Positions 1 through 8,131 of a DNA stretch of 64,000 nucleotides are shown piece after piece. Source of the DNA: Dehalococcoidia bacterium (GTDB lineage: Bacteria > Chloroflexota > Dehalococcoidia > Dehalococcoidales > W498); assembly GCA_011170285.1 (NCBI GenBank), contig DUEE01000007.1, forward strand, positions 1-64,000. The letters are read 5' to 3'. The position numbers and the translations under genes were made by a program. Every line of letters starts with the position of its first letter. The first letter of the stretch is position 1. A model generated the notes under the pieces. The model worked only from the letters and a program-made list of their open reading frames with translations. It ran no database searches and was not told where the DNA came from.

Positions 1-2
1 CC

Positions 3-98
3 TGGTATCGTAATGATAGGCTGCATCAAGCGTTGTGGTATAAAAGCCCGCGGGATTATGCTAAGATGACATTTCAGAGTAAACTATTGGTGGCCTGA
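3..98 (+). pseudogene. IS transposase (integrase-core) C-terminal remnant, cut by the window edge
   Basis: The reading frame beginning at position 3 encodes 31 residues before a TGA. It contains WYRNDRLHQALWYKSPRDY, which matches the conserved end of DDE integrase-core transposases of the IS3/IS481 type (typically N-x-x-RPHQALGYKTP). The upstream part lies outside the window, so it cannot be told whether the element is intact. No terminal inverted repeat was recognised in the next 200 bases. The family call rests only on this short motif. Confidence 0.6.
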
Positions 99-328
99 TT
101 TGGTCCAGTTTAAGAGGGTTCACCTCACTAAAACTCAAAGACCTCCCACAAGTATATTCACATTTTTACCCTAAACACATACGTCTGATATTTACTGAGG
201 TTCATGACTTTCTAACGAACTACATAACCTCTATCAAGAGTAATCTGACCGAGGAACAGTACAAATATATCTGGCCAGATGATCTAATAAACTGGCAATC
301 ACATAATCCTTCCCCACCACCTCAATAG
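83..328 (+). pseudogene. possible 5'-truncated gene remnant, unknown family
   Basis: An open frame of about 80 codons ends at TAG 326-328 and has no ATG or plausible start. The last 60 residues have natural protein composition (for example SNLTEEQYKYIWPDDLINW), unlike most chance frames in this region. It overlaps the end of the transposase remnant in another frame. It may be the tail of a gene truncated by insertion of that element. I do not recognise the family, and a chance frame of this length is possible. Confidence 0.3.
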
Positions 329-390
329 TTAGTTTTACCCGCACCCACATCTTTTTATCTATTCCCACCCGCCATCCTTACAGAGAATCA

Positions 391-436
391 AAGAGGGGGT
401 CGACAGACTCCGCCCTAGGCGGAGGTGAGGTAGATA
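391..436 (+). repeat. dispersed palindromic repeat A, copy 1
   Basis: This copy contains GTCGACAGACTCCGCC, the palindrome CCGCCCTAGGCGG, then GGAGGTGAGGTAGATA. A near-identical copy lies inverted at 16303-16350. Partial copies occur at 19736-19755, 22506-22540, 39430-39447 and 61545-61565. It is intergenic, and the GGAGGTGAGG part resembles a strong Shine-Dalgarno sequence. Confidence 0.75.
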
Positions 437-533
437 AATAATCTCGAATGTTTTCGTTCAGATAGATAGGTGTCATTTCAAATTATGCGAGTATCTTCCT
501 ACTCTTAGTTGAGAACAAGCCTCAGTAGTTTCT

Positions 534-690
534 CGTGTCATTGTGAGGAGCCCACTCTCCTTGTCTTTGCGAGGAGTCCTTCCATAGAAGGACGACGAAG
601 CAATCTTTAAGAATACCCCACCACCAAGATTGCCACGCCCTTTATCCTTCACCAAGGGGTGAAGGATGAACCGAAGGGCTCGCAATGACA
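534..690. repeat. REP-like element of the 'TCATTG..GAGGAG / CTCGCAATGACA' type
   Basis: The stretch opens with TGTCATTGTGAGGAG and closes with GGGCTCGCAATGACA, which are inverted relative to each other. Inside are GAAGCAATCTT and AAGATTGCCACGCCCTT, again an inverted pair, plus two smaller hairpins (TCCTTCCATAGAAGGA and TCCTTCACC/GGTGAAGGA). This nested-palindrome layout is typical of short repetitive intergenic elements found in many bacterial genomes. No convincing gene is seen between 329 and 957. Confidence 0.65.
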
Positions 691-759
691 GGCAAAAGTG
701 ACGATGGATGTTAAGAAAGAAAGCTATATATCACTAAAGTATTGGACGAGTACGCCCCA

Positions 760-851
760 TTGAAACCTGCCAAGCAGAAAGATATACTATTTATAAGCGC
801 ATTTTTGCAGAGTCAGATATGCCATCCTTTCAAATAGTCTCCGTTTTTTAA
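760..851 (+). pseudogene. uvrB promoter and first 7-8 codons, decayed copy 1
   Basis: A TTGAAA box (760-765) and TATACT box (783-788) are 17 bases apart. They are followed by a leader and start region nearly identical to that of the intact uvrB (ATG at 819, MPSFQIVS versus MPSFEIVS). Homology stops after codon 8 and the frame ends at TAA 849-851. It is the shorter of two broken copies of the uvrB 5' end upstream of the working gene, and is not expected to make a functional product. Confidence 0.75.
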
Positions 852-888
852 ATAAACAGCTACTAGCCTCAATTGTTAATAATATTTT

Positions 889-918
889 GGGGGTGAGGTC
901 TTCCCAGACCTCACCCCC
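889..918. terminator. strong hairpin downstream of the merR-type gene
   Basis: The arms GGGGGTGAGGTCT and AGACCTCACCCCC flank a very short loop. The hairpin sits 40 bases beyond the stop codon of the MerR-family gene. It lacks a clear T-run on either strand, so it may act as a weak terminator or as an mRNA 3' end stabiliser. Confidence 0.5.
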
Positions 919-957
919 TTGGCTATCTACTCCGTATGAAGTAATATATTTCCCTTG

Positions 958-1773
958 CTACTTCTTGGCAACTGGTTGCTGTAGCTCAGTCACGAATGAC
1001 GCCGGGTCATTTGTCTGGTCATAGCTCTTAAGGTAAACCTCACGGTCAGGTCCTGTCATCTGGTAGCCGTTAGCTTCAACCCAGGACATTAGCGCTTGGT
1101 AAGACTCGTTTAATGTTTCATATGCCCCCTGGTGAATTAAGCACGCCAAATGCTCCACCGCTGGCAACTCGTACACCTTAATTCTATCGGTAGCAGCTAA
1201 CGAGCCGGCAATTGGCACAGCAACCTCCACATCTACATCCCGCTCCCGGTATTCCATGTCATGGTAGATTGCAATTGGTGGACCGCCCAATTGAGCCTTG
1301 TGCTTGCCCAGGTAGGGGTAAAGTTCGTTAAAGAGCTTACCAATATCATTATAGGCAGGAATTACATCGCGTACTGAGGCAACCGTTTGTGCGTTAACCT
1401 TCTTTATGACTACATCGTAAGCTGGCATGATACCCTCCTTTCCAATTCGTTTCAGCCACTCTTCCACCTGCACCAGTCGCCTTTCTTCGTCTTGTAACCG
1501 CTGTTGGACTTCCGCCTGCTTCACATGCAGAAGCTGGATAATATGACTCACCGGCAGGTCATTATTGAGTAGCTGAGCTACCTCCTCAAGTGATAGTCCA
1601 AGGTTCTTCAACACCACAATGCGGTTGAGTCGAGGCAACTGGTCAGCCGAGTAATAGCGGTAACCGGTGAAGCGGTCTACTTCTACTGGCTTGAGTAGCC
1701 CGATTTCATCATAGTAGCGCAGCGCCTTTACCGAAACTCGGCTGAGTCGGGAAAAGTCACCGATTCTAAGCAT
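958..1773 (-). CDS. MerR-family transcriptional regulator with GyrI-like effector domain
   Basis: This 271-residue protein has an N-terminal MerR winged helix (MLRIGDFSRLSRVSVKALRY, then YYDEIGLLKP) with the usual R-Y-Y-D-E signature. A helical linker around residues 75-110 is followed by a C-terminal GyrI-like/BmrR-type ligand-binding domain (about 120-265) of the kind that binds hydrophobic drugs or cations. The family is known for multidrug-responsive activators. No transporter gene adjoins it, so the target is unknown. The ATG start is set by the MerR-type promoter 45 bases upstream (1819-1849). It lies between two broken uvrB 5' ends, which suggests it arrived with a rearrangement. Confidence 0.9.
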   Translation of the reverse strand: MLRIGDFSRLSRVSVKALRYYDEIGLLKPVEVDRFTGYRYYSADQLPRLNRIVVLKNLGLSLEEVAQLLNNDLPVSHIIQLLHVKQAEVQQRLQDEERRLVQVEEWLKRIGKEGIMPAYDVVIKKVNAQTVASVRDVIPAYNDIGKLFNELYPYLGKHKAQLGGPPIAIYHDMEYRERDVDVEVAVPIAGSLAATDRIKVYELPAVEHLACLIHQGAYETLNESYQALMSWVEANGYQMTGPDREVYLKSYDQTNDPASFVTELQQPVAKK

Positions 1774-1818
1774 TTAGCATACTCCATACTAAATTTTATT
1801 TTGAAGGCCTTCATTAAT

Positions 1819-1849
1819 AGTATATAGTCTCCCGTAATGGGAGAGTCAA
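1819..1849 (-). promoter_or_regulatory. MerR-type promoter with 19-bp spacer and operator dyad
   Basis: On the minus strand TTGACT (1849-1844) and TATACT (1824-1819) are separated by exactly 19 bases. The spacer contains the inverted repeat CTCCC-ATTAC-GGGAG. An overlong 19-20 bp spacer spanned by a dyad is the established hallmark of promoters untwisted by MerR-family activators. Its position, about 39 bases from the predicted transcription start to the ATG, fits autoregulation of the adjacent gene. Confidence 0.8.
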
Positions 1850-1881
1850 GAGGTTATTTAGCCTTTCTGAGAAAATCCTGA

Positions 1882-2146
1882 TTGAAGCTCTTTGTATTAA
1901 GAGATATACTATTCTCAGGAGTTCATTATGCCAGCCTTTGAAATAGTTGATGATTTTAAGATGACGTGTGACCAGCCGCAGGCAGTAGATAAGCTGGTTG
2001 ATGGCTTGAACCAAGGCTTTAAGCGCCAGACGCTGCTGGGAGTTACCGGCAGTGGTAAGACATTAACTATGGCTAATGTTATTGAGCGGGTGCAGAAACC
2101 GACTCTGGTTATCTGCCATAACAAGACATCAGCCGCCCAGCTCTGA
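1882..2146 (+). pseudogene. uvrB promoter and N-terminal fragment, decayed copy 2
   Basis: TTGAAG (1882-1887) and TATACT (1905-1910) with a 17-base spacer precede an ATG at 1928. The frame reads 72 residues through the UvrB Walker A motif (GVTGSGKT) and stops at TGA 2144-2146. By eye 65 of 72 residues match the intact UvrB. Homology ends abruptly after GCCCAGCTCTG, the same point as codon 72 of the intact gene. It could be expressed as a short peptide but lacks all helicase and DNA-binding parts. Confidence 0.85.
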
Positions 2147-2274
2147 ACCAGCCTTCTCGCTTCTCTTTTCTGTTTTGCTAGATTCAGCCTAGGGTGTTCT
2201 ATCCTGCAGCTCACGCTTTGAAGTTCCACCCTTGCTCAGAGACGAAGCGGGATTCGAACTTTCTGCTATCTTTA

Positions 2275-3603
2275 TTAGCTTGGAGTTTTCCTCGCCAGAA
2301 AGTTCGATAAAAAAGATTCCTTGCCCACATTATTTCGGAGTTTTCCCTGCCAGATAGCTCGATAATAAAGATTCACCGCCCAAAGAGTCGCTGAATTGCG
2401 ACGTGCTACTCCAACCCTCTTCCAAATCGAGGGTATGCTATAGAACTCGCGCCAAACCCAGTCACGCCCCTTTTGCAGCGTCTCTCGTGACATTTTCTTT
2501 GGCTCAAACACGATGTTAGACTCATACTGTGACCAGTCCTTGGTAACTATTCGACCAGCCTTATCCAAGGTTTCGCAGAGAGCGGTGCCCGGATACGGCA
2601 CAGGCCAGGCAAACTGTGCGCTCTCTAGCCGCATTTTCTGGGCAAAGCACAGGGTGCGTTTGAAAACATCTTCATCGTCTTCGTCCAAGCCAAGGATAAA
2701 GAAGCCATGGATAGCAATACCGTGAGAGTGGACCTTTCTGATCACATCTTCGTATTCGTCTACTACGTTGATTCGCTTGCCTACCGCTACTAGATTGGCT
2801 TGGGATAGTGACTCAAACCCGAGGAATAGGTCGATGCAGCCACTAGCGGCTGCCAGTCTGAGTAGCTCGTCATCTTTGGCTATCGTGACTGAGGCCTGGG
2901 CGACCCACTTGATCTTGTAGGGAATAAGAGCACGAAAGAGTTCTTTGGCGAACTTTGGGTTGCCGACAATGTTATCGTCAACGAAACCAATGAGTTTCCT
3001 CTCGCTTAATGTTTCGACCTCATTGATGATTTCTTCTACTGGGCGGCAGCGATAAGTATGGCCGAAGAAAGAGGTAACTGAGCAGAAGGAGCAAGAATAG
3101 GGGCAGCCTCTAGTGGTTGAGACCGTGTGCCTGGCGAAGTACGCCCCCTCGGTGAACAAGTCTCGCCGGGGGATAGGTAAGCCGAGCAAGCTGGGTCGCT
3201 CATGCTGCCTGTACATCCTTTGCAGCTTATTTGCCTTAAAATCCTCAACCACACCTGGCCAAATTCCCTCGGCTTCCCCGATGACCACGGCATCGGCGTG
3301 CTGACTTGCCTCTTCGGGCATGACGCTGGGATGCATGCCCCCTAAGACGACCTTCACTCCTCTCGCCCTGAAGGTATCAGCGATCTCGTAGGCACGTCGC
3401 GCCGTGACAGTTAGTGCCGTGATCCCCACTAAGTCGGTTTCCTTATGGAAATCAATAACTGTGACATTCTCGTCAGTTAAGGAAACTTCGACCTCCGGCG
3501 GGGTTAGCGCGGCGACTATCGCTAGTCCCAAGGGTGGGACCAGCGCCTTCTTTCGCTTTTGGATGTTCTCTTGTGTAGCTGGGACGATTAGCTCTAGTTT
3601 GAT
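2275..3603 (-). CDS. B12-binding-domain radical SAM protein, start codon missing or non-standard
   Basis: The protein has an N-terminal cobalamin-binding (Rossmann) domain, including KVVLGGMHPSVMPEEASQHA, and a radical SAM core with TRGCPYSCSFC, whose CxxxCxxC binds the 4Fe-4S cluster. A C-terminal segment is typical of lipid or hopanoid-type B12 radical SAM enzymes (a methyltransferase or rearrangement enzyme). The first ordinary start is TTG at 3531. However, family-typical sequence (LVPPLGLAIVAALTP) begins upstream of it, and the open frame reaches back to an ATC at 3603 with AGAGGA about 9 bases before it. Either ATC is used, the start has been lost, or translation begins inefficiently at the TTG. 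The substrate is unknown. Confidence 0.75.
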   Translation of the reverse strand: MKLELIVPATQENIQKRKKALVPPLGLAIVAALTPPEVEVSLTDENVTVIDFHKETDLVGITALTVTARRAYEIADTFRARGVKVVLGGMHPSVMPEEASQHADAVVIGEAEGIWPGVVEDFKANKLQRMYRQHERPSLLGLPIPRRDLFTEGAYFARHTVSTTRGCPYSCSFCSVTSFFGHTYRCRPVEEIINEVETLSERKLIGFVDDNIVGNPKFAKELFRALIPYKIKWVAQASVTIAKDDELLRLAAASGCIDLFLGFESLSQANLVAVGKRINVVDEYEDVIRKVHSHGIAIHGFFILGLDEDDEDVFKRTLCFAQKMRLESAQFAWPVPYPGTALCETLDKAGRIVTKDWSQYESNIVFEPKKMSRETLQKGRDWVWREFYSIPSIWKRVGVARRNSATLWAVNLYYRAIWQGKLRNNVGKESFLSNFLARKTPS

Positions 3604-3820
3604 GAAGACACTTCCTCTTCAGACTGCTCAGGTATTATAAGCGAGCCAACCTTTTTTTACAATGAAGAACTTAGCAACAAAGATAAATATCACACGCTTA
3701 AGCAAAGTCTGCCAATCCTAAGTCAAAAAGGGCTGATAACAAACGGGTAAGTGCTCGGCCTGAGAAGGCTCGCCTGTACTCGAGGGAAACAAAGGGGGCG
3801 AGGTTGGTAAGTATCTCCAA

Positions 3821-3849
3821 TTGTAACCAGTACCGCAAAAAGATATACT
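3821..3849 (+). promoter_or_regulatory. uvrB promoter
   Basis: TTGTAA (3821-3826) and TATACT (3844-3849) are 17 bases apart, about 30 bases before the uvrB ATG. The GCGGAG Shine-Dalgarno lies 8 bases from the ATG. The same arrangement is kept in both broken uvrB copies upstream. No LexA-type palindrome was recognised. Confidence 0.7.
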
Positions 3850-3880
3850 ATTTATAAAGGCCTTTTTAGCGGAGTCAGAT

Positions 3881-5842
3881 ATGCCATCCTTTGAAATAGT
3901 TTCTGATTTTAAGATGACGGGTGACCAGCCACAGGCAGTAGATAAGCTGGTTGCTGGCTTGAACCAAGGCTTTAAGCGCCAGACGCTGCTGGGGGTTACC
4001 GGCAGCGGTAAGACATTCACTATGGCTAATGTTATTGAAAGGCTACAGAAACCGACTCTGGTTATCTGCCATAACAAAACATTAGCCGCCCAGCTCTGCA
4101 CCGAGTTCAAGGAGTCCTTCCCCAATAACGCCGTAGAGTACTTTGTCAGCTATTATGACTACTACCAGCCAGAGGCGTATATACCTCGGACTGATACCTA
4201 TATTGAGAAGGAAATTGATATAAATGAGGAGATTGATAAGCTGCGCCATTCGGCTACTCGTGCCCTTTTTGAGCGTCGCGATGTGCTTATTGTAGCCTCG
4301 GTGTCATGTATTTATGGCTTGGGTGAGCCTGAGGAATACCACAGCTTTGTCTGTAACCTGCAGCGGGGCAATAGCTACTCCCGGGATAAGCTTCTCCGCC
4401 AGTTGGTAGATATGCAATATGAGCGCAATGACATTGACTTCACCCGGGGTAAGTTCCGTATTCGTGGCGACACCCTGGAAATACAGCCAGCGTATGAGGA
4501 GTTAGCCCTACGAATTGAATTCTTTGGCGATGATATTGAGCGCATTGTGGAGATAGACCCATTGACCGGAGAAATATTAGCCGAATTAGACTCGGTGGAT
4601 ATATATCCAGCTAAGCACTTTGTTACCTCACATGACAAGCTGATGCTAGCTATTGAGAGTATAAAGCAGGAACTGGAAGAGAGGCTAAGGGAGCTGAAAG
4701 GGCAGGGTAAGTTGCTGGAGGCAGCTAGACTGGAGTCAAGAACCAACTATGATATAGAAATGCTCAAGGAGACGGGATTCTGTACCGGGGTAGAGAACTA
4801 TTCCCGCCACCTATCTCAGCGACCTGCGGGCAGTCCACCGTGGACACTGCTGGATTACTTTCCTGATGACTTCATGCTATTCATTGATGAATCACATATG
4901 ACCTTACCCCAGATTCGTGGTATGTATCACGGCGACCGCTCGCGTAAGGAGACATTGGTGGAATATGGCTTTCGTCTGCCCTCAGCCTTGGACAACCGCC
5001 CGCTTAATTTTCCTGAGTTTGAGCAGCGTATTAAACAGGTTATTTACACCTCAGCCACGCCAGCCGCTTATGAATATAAACACAGTCAGCAGGTAGCCGA
5101 GCAATTAGTCCGCCCTACCGGTCTTCTTGAACCAACCATTGAGGTTAAGCCAACCAAAGGACAGATTGACGACCTTCTTGACCAGATTAAGACCCGGGTT
5201 GATAACGGGAAGCGCTGTCTGGTAACTACTCTAACCAAGAGGATGGCTGAAGAGTTGGCTGACTATCTAATAGAGATGGGGATAAAGACCCACTATCTTC
5301 ATTCTGAAATTAATACCCTGGAAAGGGTAGAAATACTGCGTGACCTTCGCCTCGGAGTTTATGATGTAGTGGTCGGTATAAATCTGCTCCGGGAAGGGCT
5401 TGACCTGCCTGAGGTAAGCCTGGTGGCTATTCTGGATGCTGATAAGGAAGGCTTTTTGAGGTCAGAGGGAGCCTTAATTCAGACGATGGGGCGTGCCTCT
5501 CGCCACATAGATGGGCATGTCATTATGTATGCTGATGCTATTACCAATTCTATGGCGGAGGCTATAAAAGAAACACAACGCCGGCGCCAGATTCAGGAAG
5601 CCTATAACAGAGAGCATAACATTACTCCCCAGGGGATAAGGAAAGCAATCAAGGATATTACGGAACGGGTAAAGGCTGTAGCTGAAACTCGCACCCCCTA
5701 TGTTGCTGCCCCTCTTGCTAAAGAAGATATGGTTCGCCTGATTAAAGAGTTAGAATCACAAATGAAGACCGCCGCCAGAAATCTGGAGTTTGAGAAGGCA
5801 GCACTACTGCGCGACCGCATTATTGAGTTGAGGAAGGACTAG
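3881..5842 (+). CDS. uvrB: excinuclease ABC subunit B
   Basis: UvrB is the damage-verification helicase of nucleotide excision repair. It receives lesions from UvrA and recruits UvrC. The 653 residues are full length. Walker A GVTGSGKT is at 38-45, and the beta-hairpin region ([17 protein letters not shown]) that inserts behind the lesion is at 91-107. The DEXH-type FIDESH is near 333, followed by helicase motifs V-VI (GRASRHIDG). A C-terminal UVR coiled coil (about 615-653, [20 protein letters not shown]) contacts UvrC. No uvrA or uvrC is in the window. Two broken 5' copies of this gene lie upstream. Confidence 0.98.
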   Translation: MPSFEIVSDFKMTGDQPQAVDKLVAGLNQGFKRQTLLGVTGSGKTFTMANVIERLQKPTLVICHNKTLAAQLCTEFKESFPNNAVEYFVSYYDYYQPEAYIPRTDTYIEKEIDINEEIDKLRHSATRALFERRDVLIVASVSCIYGLGEPEEYHSFVCNLQRGNSYSRDKLLRQLVDMQYERNDIDFTRGKFRIRGDTLEIQPAYEELALRIEFFGDDIERIVEIDPLTGEILAELDSVDIYPAKHFVTSHDKLMLAIESIKQELEERLRELKGQGKLLEAARLESRTNYDIEMLKETGFCTGVENYSRHLSQRPAGSPPWTLLDYFPDDFMLFIDESHMTLPQIRGMYHGDRSRKETLVEYGFRLPSALDNRPLNFPEFEQRIKQVIYTSATPAAYEYKHSQQVAEQLVRPTGLLEPTIEVKPTKGQIDDLLDQIKTRVDNGKRCLVTTLTKRMAEELADYLIEMGIKTHYLHSEINTLERVEILRDLRLGVYDVVVGINLLREGLDLPEVSLVAILDADKEGFLRSEGALIQTMGRASRHIDGHVIMYADAITNSMAEAIKETQRRRQIQEAYNREHNITPQGIRKAIKDITERVKAVAETRTPYVAAPLAKEDMVRLIKELESQMKTAARNLEFEKAALLRDRIIELRKD

Positions 5843-5850
5843 TCATCGCC

Positions 5851-6858
5851 ATGCCACTGTTAATTGTAACCACAGAGAAGTCGGGCGTAGATAGGTACAG
5901 TAAGGAGATAGCCCAGAGATTGGATGTCAGGACAATTGAGAGTAGAAGATACCTGTCTCTGATAGAGGCTTATCAGCTATCAAGGTTGCTTGGAAGTCAG
6001 GACGACATTATCCACCTGCCAAATCAAAATTTTGCCCGGTATGCCCTTTTTATCAAGAATCTATATATAGTAACGGTGCATGACCTGGTAAGGCTCTGTT
6101 TCGGATTTACCACGGAGACGATTAGCGAGAGGATACTGTTAAGACTCGACATCCGGGGTATTAAGCGGGCAAGCCATATCATAGCCACCTCTCAAACTAC
6201 CAGAAATGACCTGATTGCATACCTGAAGATACCAGATGACAGGATTAGCGTAATCTACAACGGACTGGACCACAGCATCTTCAAACCGTATAAGGTAGGG
6301 ATTCTGGATAAACCATATATACTGTATGTCGGCTCCGAGAGACCGAGAAAGAACCTGGACCGACTGATTGAAGCCTTTGCTGTAGTAAGAAAAGAATTCC
6401 CCGAGCTACTATTGGTTAAGGTAGGAGTGGCAGGCAGGGCCCAGGAATACCGACAGGAGATAATGAGGAAGTTAGAAAGCCTGGGTATAATCCAGGCGGT
6501 TATTTTTGTTGAATATGTCTCAGAGCTGGATTTAGCCTATTATTATTCCTCTGCCGCCCTGCTGGCTTATCCCTCTTTGTATGAGGGCTTCGGCTTCCCG
6601 CCGCTGGAGGCTATGGCTTGTGGCTGCCCCGTGGTAACATCCAATACCTCTTCTTTACCGGAGGTGGTGGGTAAGGCAGGCATTATGGTTAATCCCTACG
6701 ATACCGATAGCCTGGTTGAGGCGATGCAGCAAGTCTTAACCGATAGTAAGTTAAGGGATGATATGGTAAGAAAGGGACTGGAGCAGGCAAAGAAGTTCTC
6801 CTGGGAAAAAGCAGCCGAGGAGACTCAGGAAGTCTATAATAAGGTAGCCAATGGGTGA
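5851..6858 (+). CDS. GT4-family glycosyltransferase
   Basis: This 335-residue GT-B-fold enzyme transfers a sugar from a nucleotide-sugar donor to an unknown acceptor. The N-terminal acceptor half includes [13 protein letters not shown]. The C-terminal donor half has the [19 protein letters not shown] motif and the E-x7-E signature in [19 protein letters not shown]. It starts 8 bases after the uvrB stop and may be co-transcribed with it. No other polysaccharide genes adjoin it, so the product (glycolipid or glycan) cannot be named. Confidence 0.9.
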   Translation: MPLLIVTTEKSGVDRYSKEIAQRLDVRTIESRRYLSLIEAYQLSRLLGSQDDIIHLPNQNFARYALFIKNLYIVTVHDLVRLCFGFTTETISERILLRLDIRGIKRASHIIATSQTTRNDLIAYLKIPDDRISVIYNGLDHSIFKPYKVGILDKPYILYVGSERPRKNLDRLIEAFAVVRKEFPELLLVKVGVAGRAQEYRQEIMRKLESLGIIQAVIFVEYVSELDLAYYYSSAALLAYPSLYEGFGFPPLEAMACGCPVVTSNTSSLPEVVGKAGIMVNPYDTDSLVEAMQQVLTDSKLRDDMVRKGLEQAKKFSWEKAAEETQEVYNKVANG

Positions 6859-6867
6859 GCCGGTTCG

Positions 6868-7032
6868 ATGAACGACAAACCACCGGATAATGATGTAGAG
6901 ACCAGACAGGAGCGCCGGGAAAAGAAGCTCAGGAAGAAACGGGAGCGGTTGCCTAAGCATGGGAAAAATCTGGCTAAAATATATATAGATGCAATTTTGA
7001 AGCGATTAAAACGCCACCGGGTTGACAAATAG
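6868..7032 (+). CDS. small basic protein, 54 residues, unknown function
   Basis: An ATG at 6868 opens a 54-residue frame just after the glycosyltransferase stop. The protein is strongly charged, with an acidic start (DNDVE), a helical Lys/Arg-rich middle (RQERREKKLRKKRERLPKHG) and an amphipathic tail (LAKIYIDAILKRLKR). No SD is strong, so translation may be coupled to the upstream gene. Its composition suggests a nucleic-acid- or ribosome-binding peptide, but this is inference. I cannot assign a family. Confidence 0.55.
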   Translation: MNDKPPDNDVETRQERREKKLRKKRERLPKHGKNLAKIYIDAILKRLKRHRVDK

Positions 7033-7079
7033 TAGAAGAGGTAGTAAAAGAAGTAACCACAAAAGCAAAGAGGAAAACC

Positions 7080-7652
7080 ATGTCACTTATACCAGCTTTT
7101 AAAATAGGTTTGTGGAATGCCTGGATTCTTATGCTTTATCTTCCGCTACATCCACTGATAATGATACTGCTTGATAAGCTAGTGGGAGTCGGGAATATAA
7201 CGAAGAAAATGGGAAGCGTGCCGTACAACAAGGCTGAGAAGAGAATAATGAGTTCTTCGATGATACTCCTTATACTTGCCTTTATATACTCTATTTTCCT
7301 GCCACTGAAACTAGGAACGGTATGGCTTTACATAGGTATACCCACCTATCTATTCGGGTTGGTCGTGTTTGTCATAACCATTGTGAGTATTGCCACCACC
7401 CCGCATGGTGAACCATTTACCAAAGGACTATATCGCTACTCAAGACATCCCATGACCCTCTTCTCATTTTTCGTACATCTAGGGGTCGGTATAGCTACAG
7501 CTTCATGGGTCTTCATACTGTTTTCGGTAGTATGTGCGGTTCTTTGGTTTGTTCTTGTGATTCCTGAGGAACGGGGATGCCTTGAGAGATATAGCAATGC
7601 CTACCGTGAATATATGAATAGGACTCCAAGATGGCTAGGAGTGCCAAAATAG
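7080..7652 (+). CDS. integral membrane methyltransferase-like protein (ICMT/PEMT family)
   Basis: This 190-residue protein has four to five hydrophobic segments. It carries the C-terminal signature of isoprenylcysteine carboxyl methyltransferase/phospholipid methyltransferase relatives: GLYRYSRHPM around residues 120-130 and PEERGCLERYSNAYREYMNRTPRW near the end, which form the SAM-binding part. Bacterial members methylate lipids or unknown small substrates. SD AGAGGAAAACC precedes the ATG. It may form a short operon with the SRPBCC gene 29 bases downstream. Confidence 0.8.
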   Translation: MSLIPAFKIGLWNAWILMLYLPLHPLIMILLDKLVGVGNITKKMGSVPYNKAEKRIMSSSMILLILAFIYSIFLPLKLGTVWLYIGIPTYLFGLVVFVITIVSIATTPHGEPFTKGLYRYSRHPMTLFSFFVHLGVGIATASWVFILFSVVCAVLWFVLVIPEERGCLERYSNAYREYMNRTPRWLGVPK

Positions 7653-7681
7653 GGGAGTAAGCCGTAAGGAGGAAGATAAAA

Positions 7682-8122
7682 ATGAGGGTACAAAGGTCCA
7701 TCGAAATTGCCGCACCGCCAGAGAAAATCTGGCCTTTCTTGGTTGAGCCCGAGAAAATCCTGAAGTGGTTTACCCTTCTCCAGAAATTCGAGTATTCAGG
7801 TGAGCAGCGCAGTGGCATAGGCACCCCCTTTTATTACGAGGAAAAATCCGGTGGCCGACTTATGAAGCTCAACTATGCGGTTACGGAATGGGTTGAGAAT
7901 GAGAGGCTCGCCTTCATCATGACTTCCGGATCTCTAAAGAAGGATGACCAGGTATGGAGTATAGAGGTTACTCCATCGGGCAGCAAATTTACGCTTACAG
8001 AGGATGTGGAGATGACCTGGGGAATTATTGGTAAGATTATCGGAGCGCTGTTTGCCGGCAGAATGATAGGAAAGAACCTGGAGGAGATACTAGCTAATCT
8101 GAAGAGCTTAGCGGAGGCATAG
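7682..8122 (+). CDS. SRPBCC-family (START-like) lipid/ligand-binding protein
   Basis: The 146 residues begin VQRSIEIAAPPEKIWPFLVEP, the typical first strand and helix of the SRPBCC/polyketide-cyclase-like fold. An alternating beta pattern follows, then a C-terminal long helix (KIIGALFAGRMIGKNLEEIL). Such proteins hold a hydrophobic ligand in a helix-grip cavity. It has a good SD (AAGGAGGAAG) and follows a lipid-methyltransferase-like gene, so a shared hydrophobic substrate is plausible but unproven. It converges on ftsK with a 9-base gap. Confidence 0.85.
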   Translation: MRVQRSIEIAAPPEKIWPFLVEPEKILKWFTLLQKFEYSGEQRSGIGTPFYYEEKSGGRLMKLNYAVTEWVENERLAFIMTSGSLKKDDQVWSIEVTPSGSKFTLTEDVEMTWGIIGKIIGALFAGRMIGKNLEEILANLKSLAEA

Positions 8123-8131
8123 TGGTGCCAC

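Noticed and set aside
473-685. 70-codon minus-strand frame
   Set aside because: It lies wholly within the REP-like repeat and its translation reflects the palindromic DNA rather than a protein.
2225-2262. tRNA-like T-arm (minus strand TTCGAATCCCGC) near the uvrB copy 2 junction
   Set aside because: The bases flanking the T loop do not pair into a stem and no acceptor or anticodon arm is present, so a tRNA fragment or attachment site is not supported.
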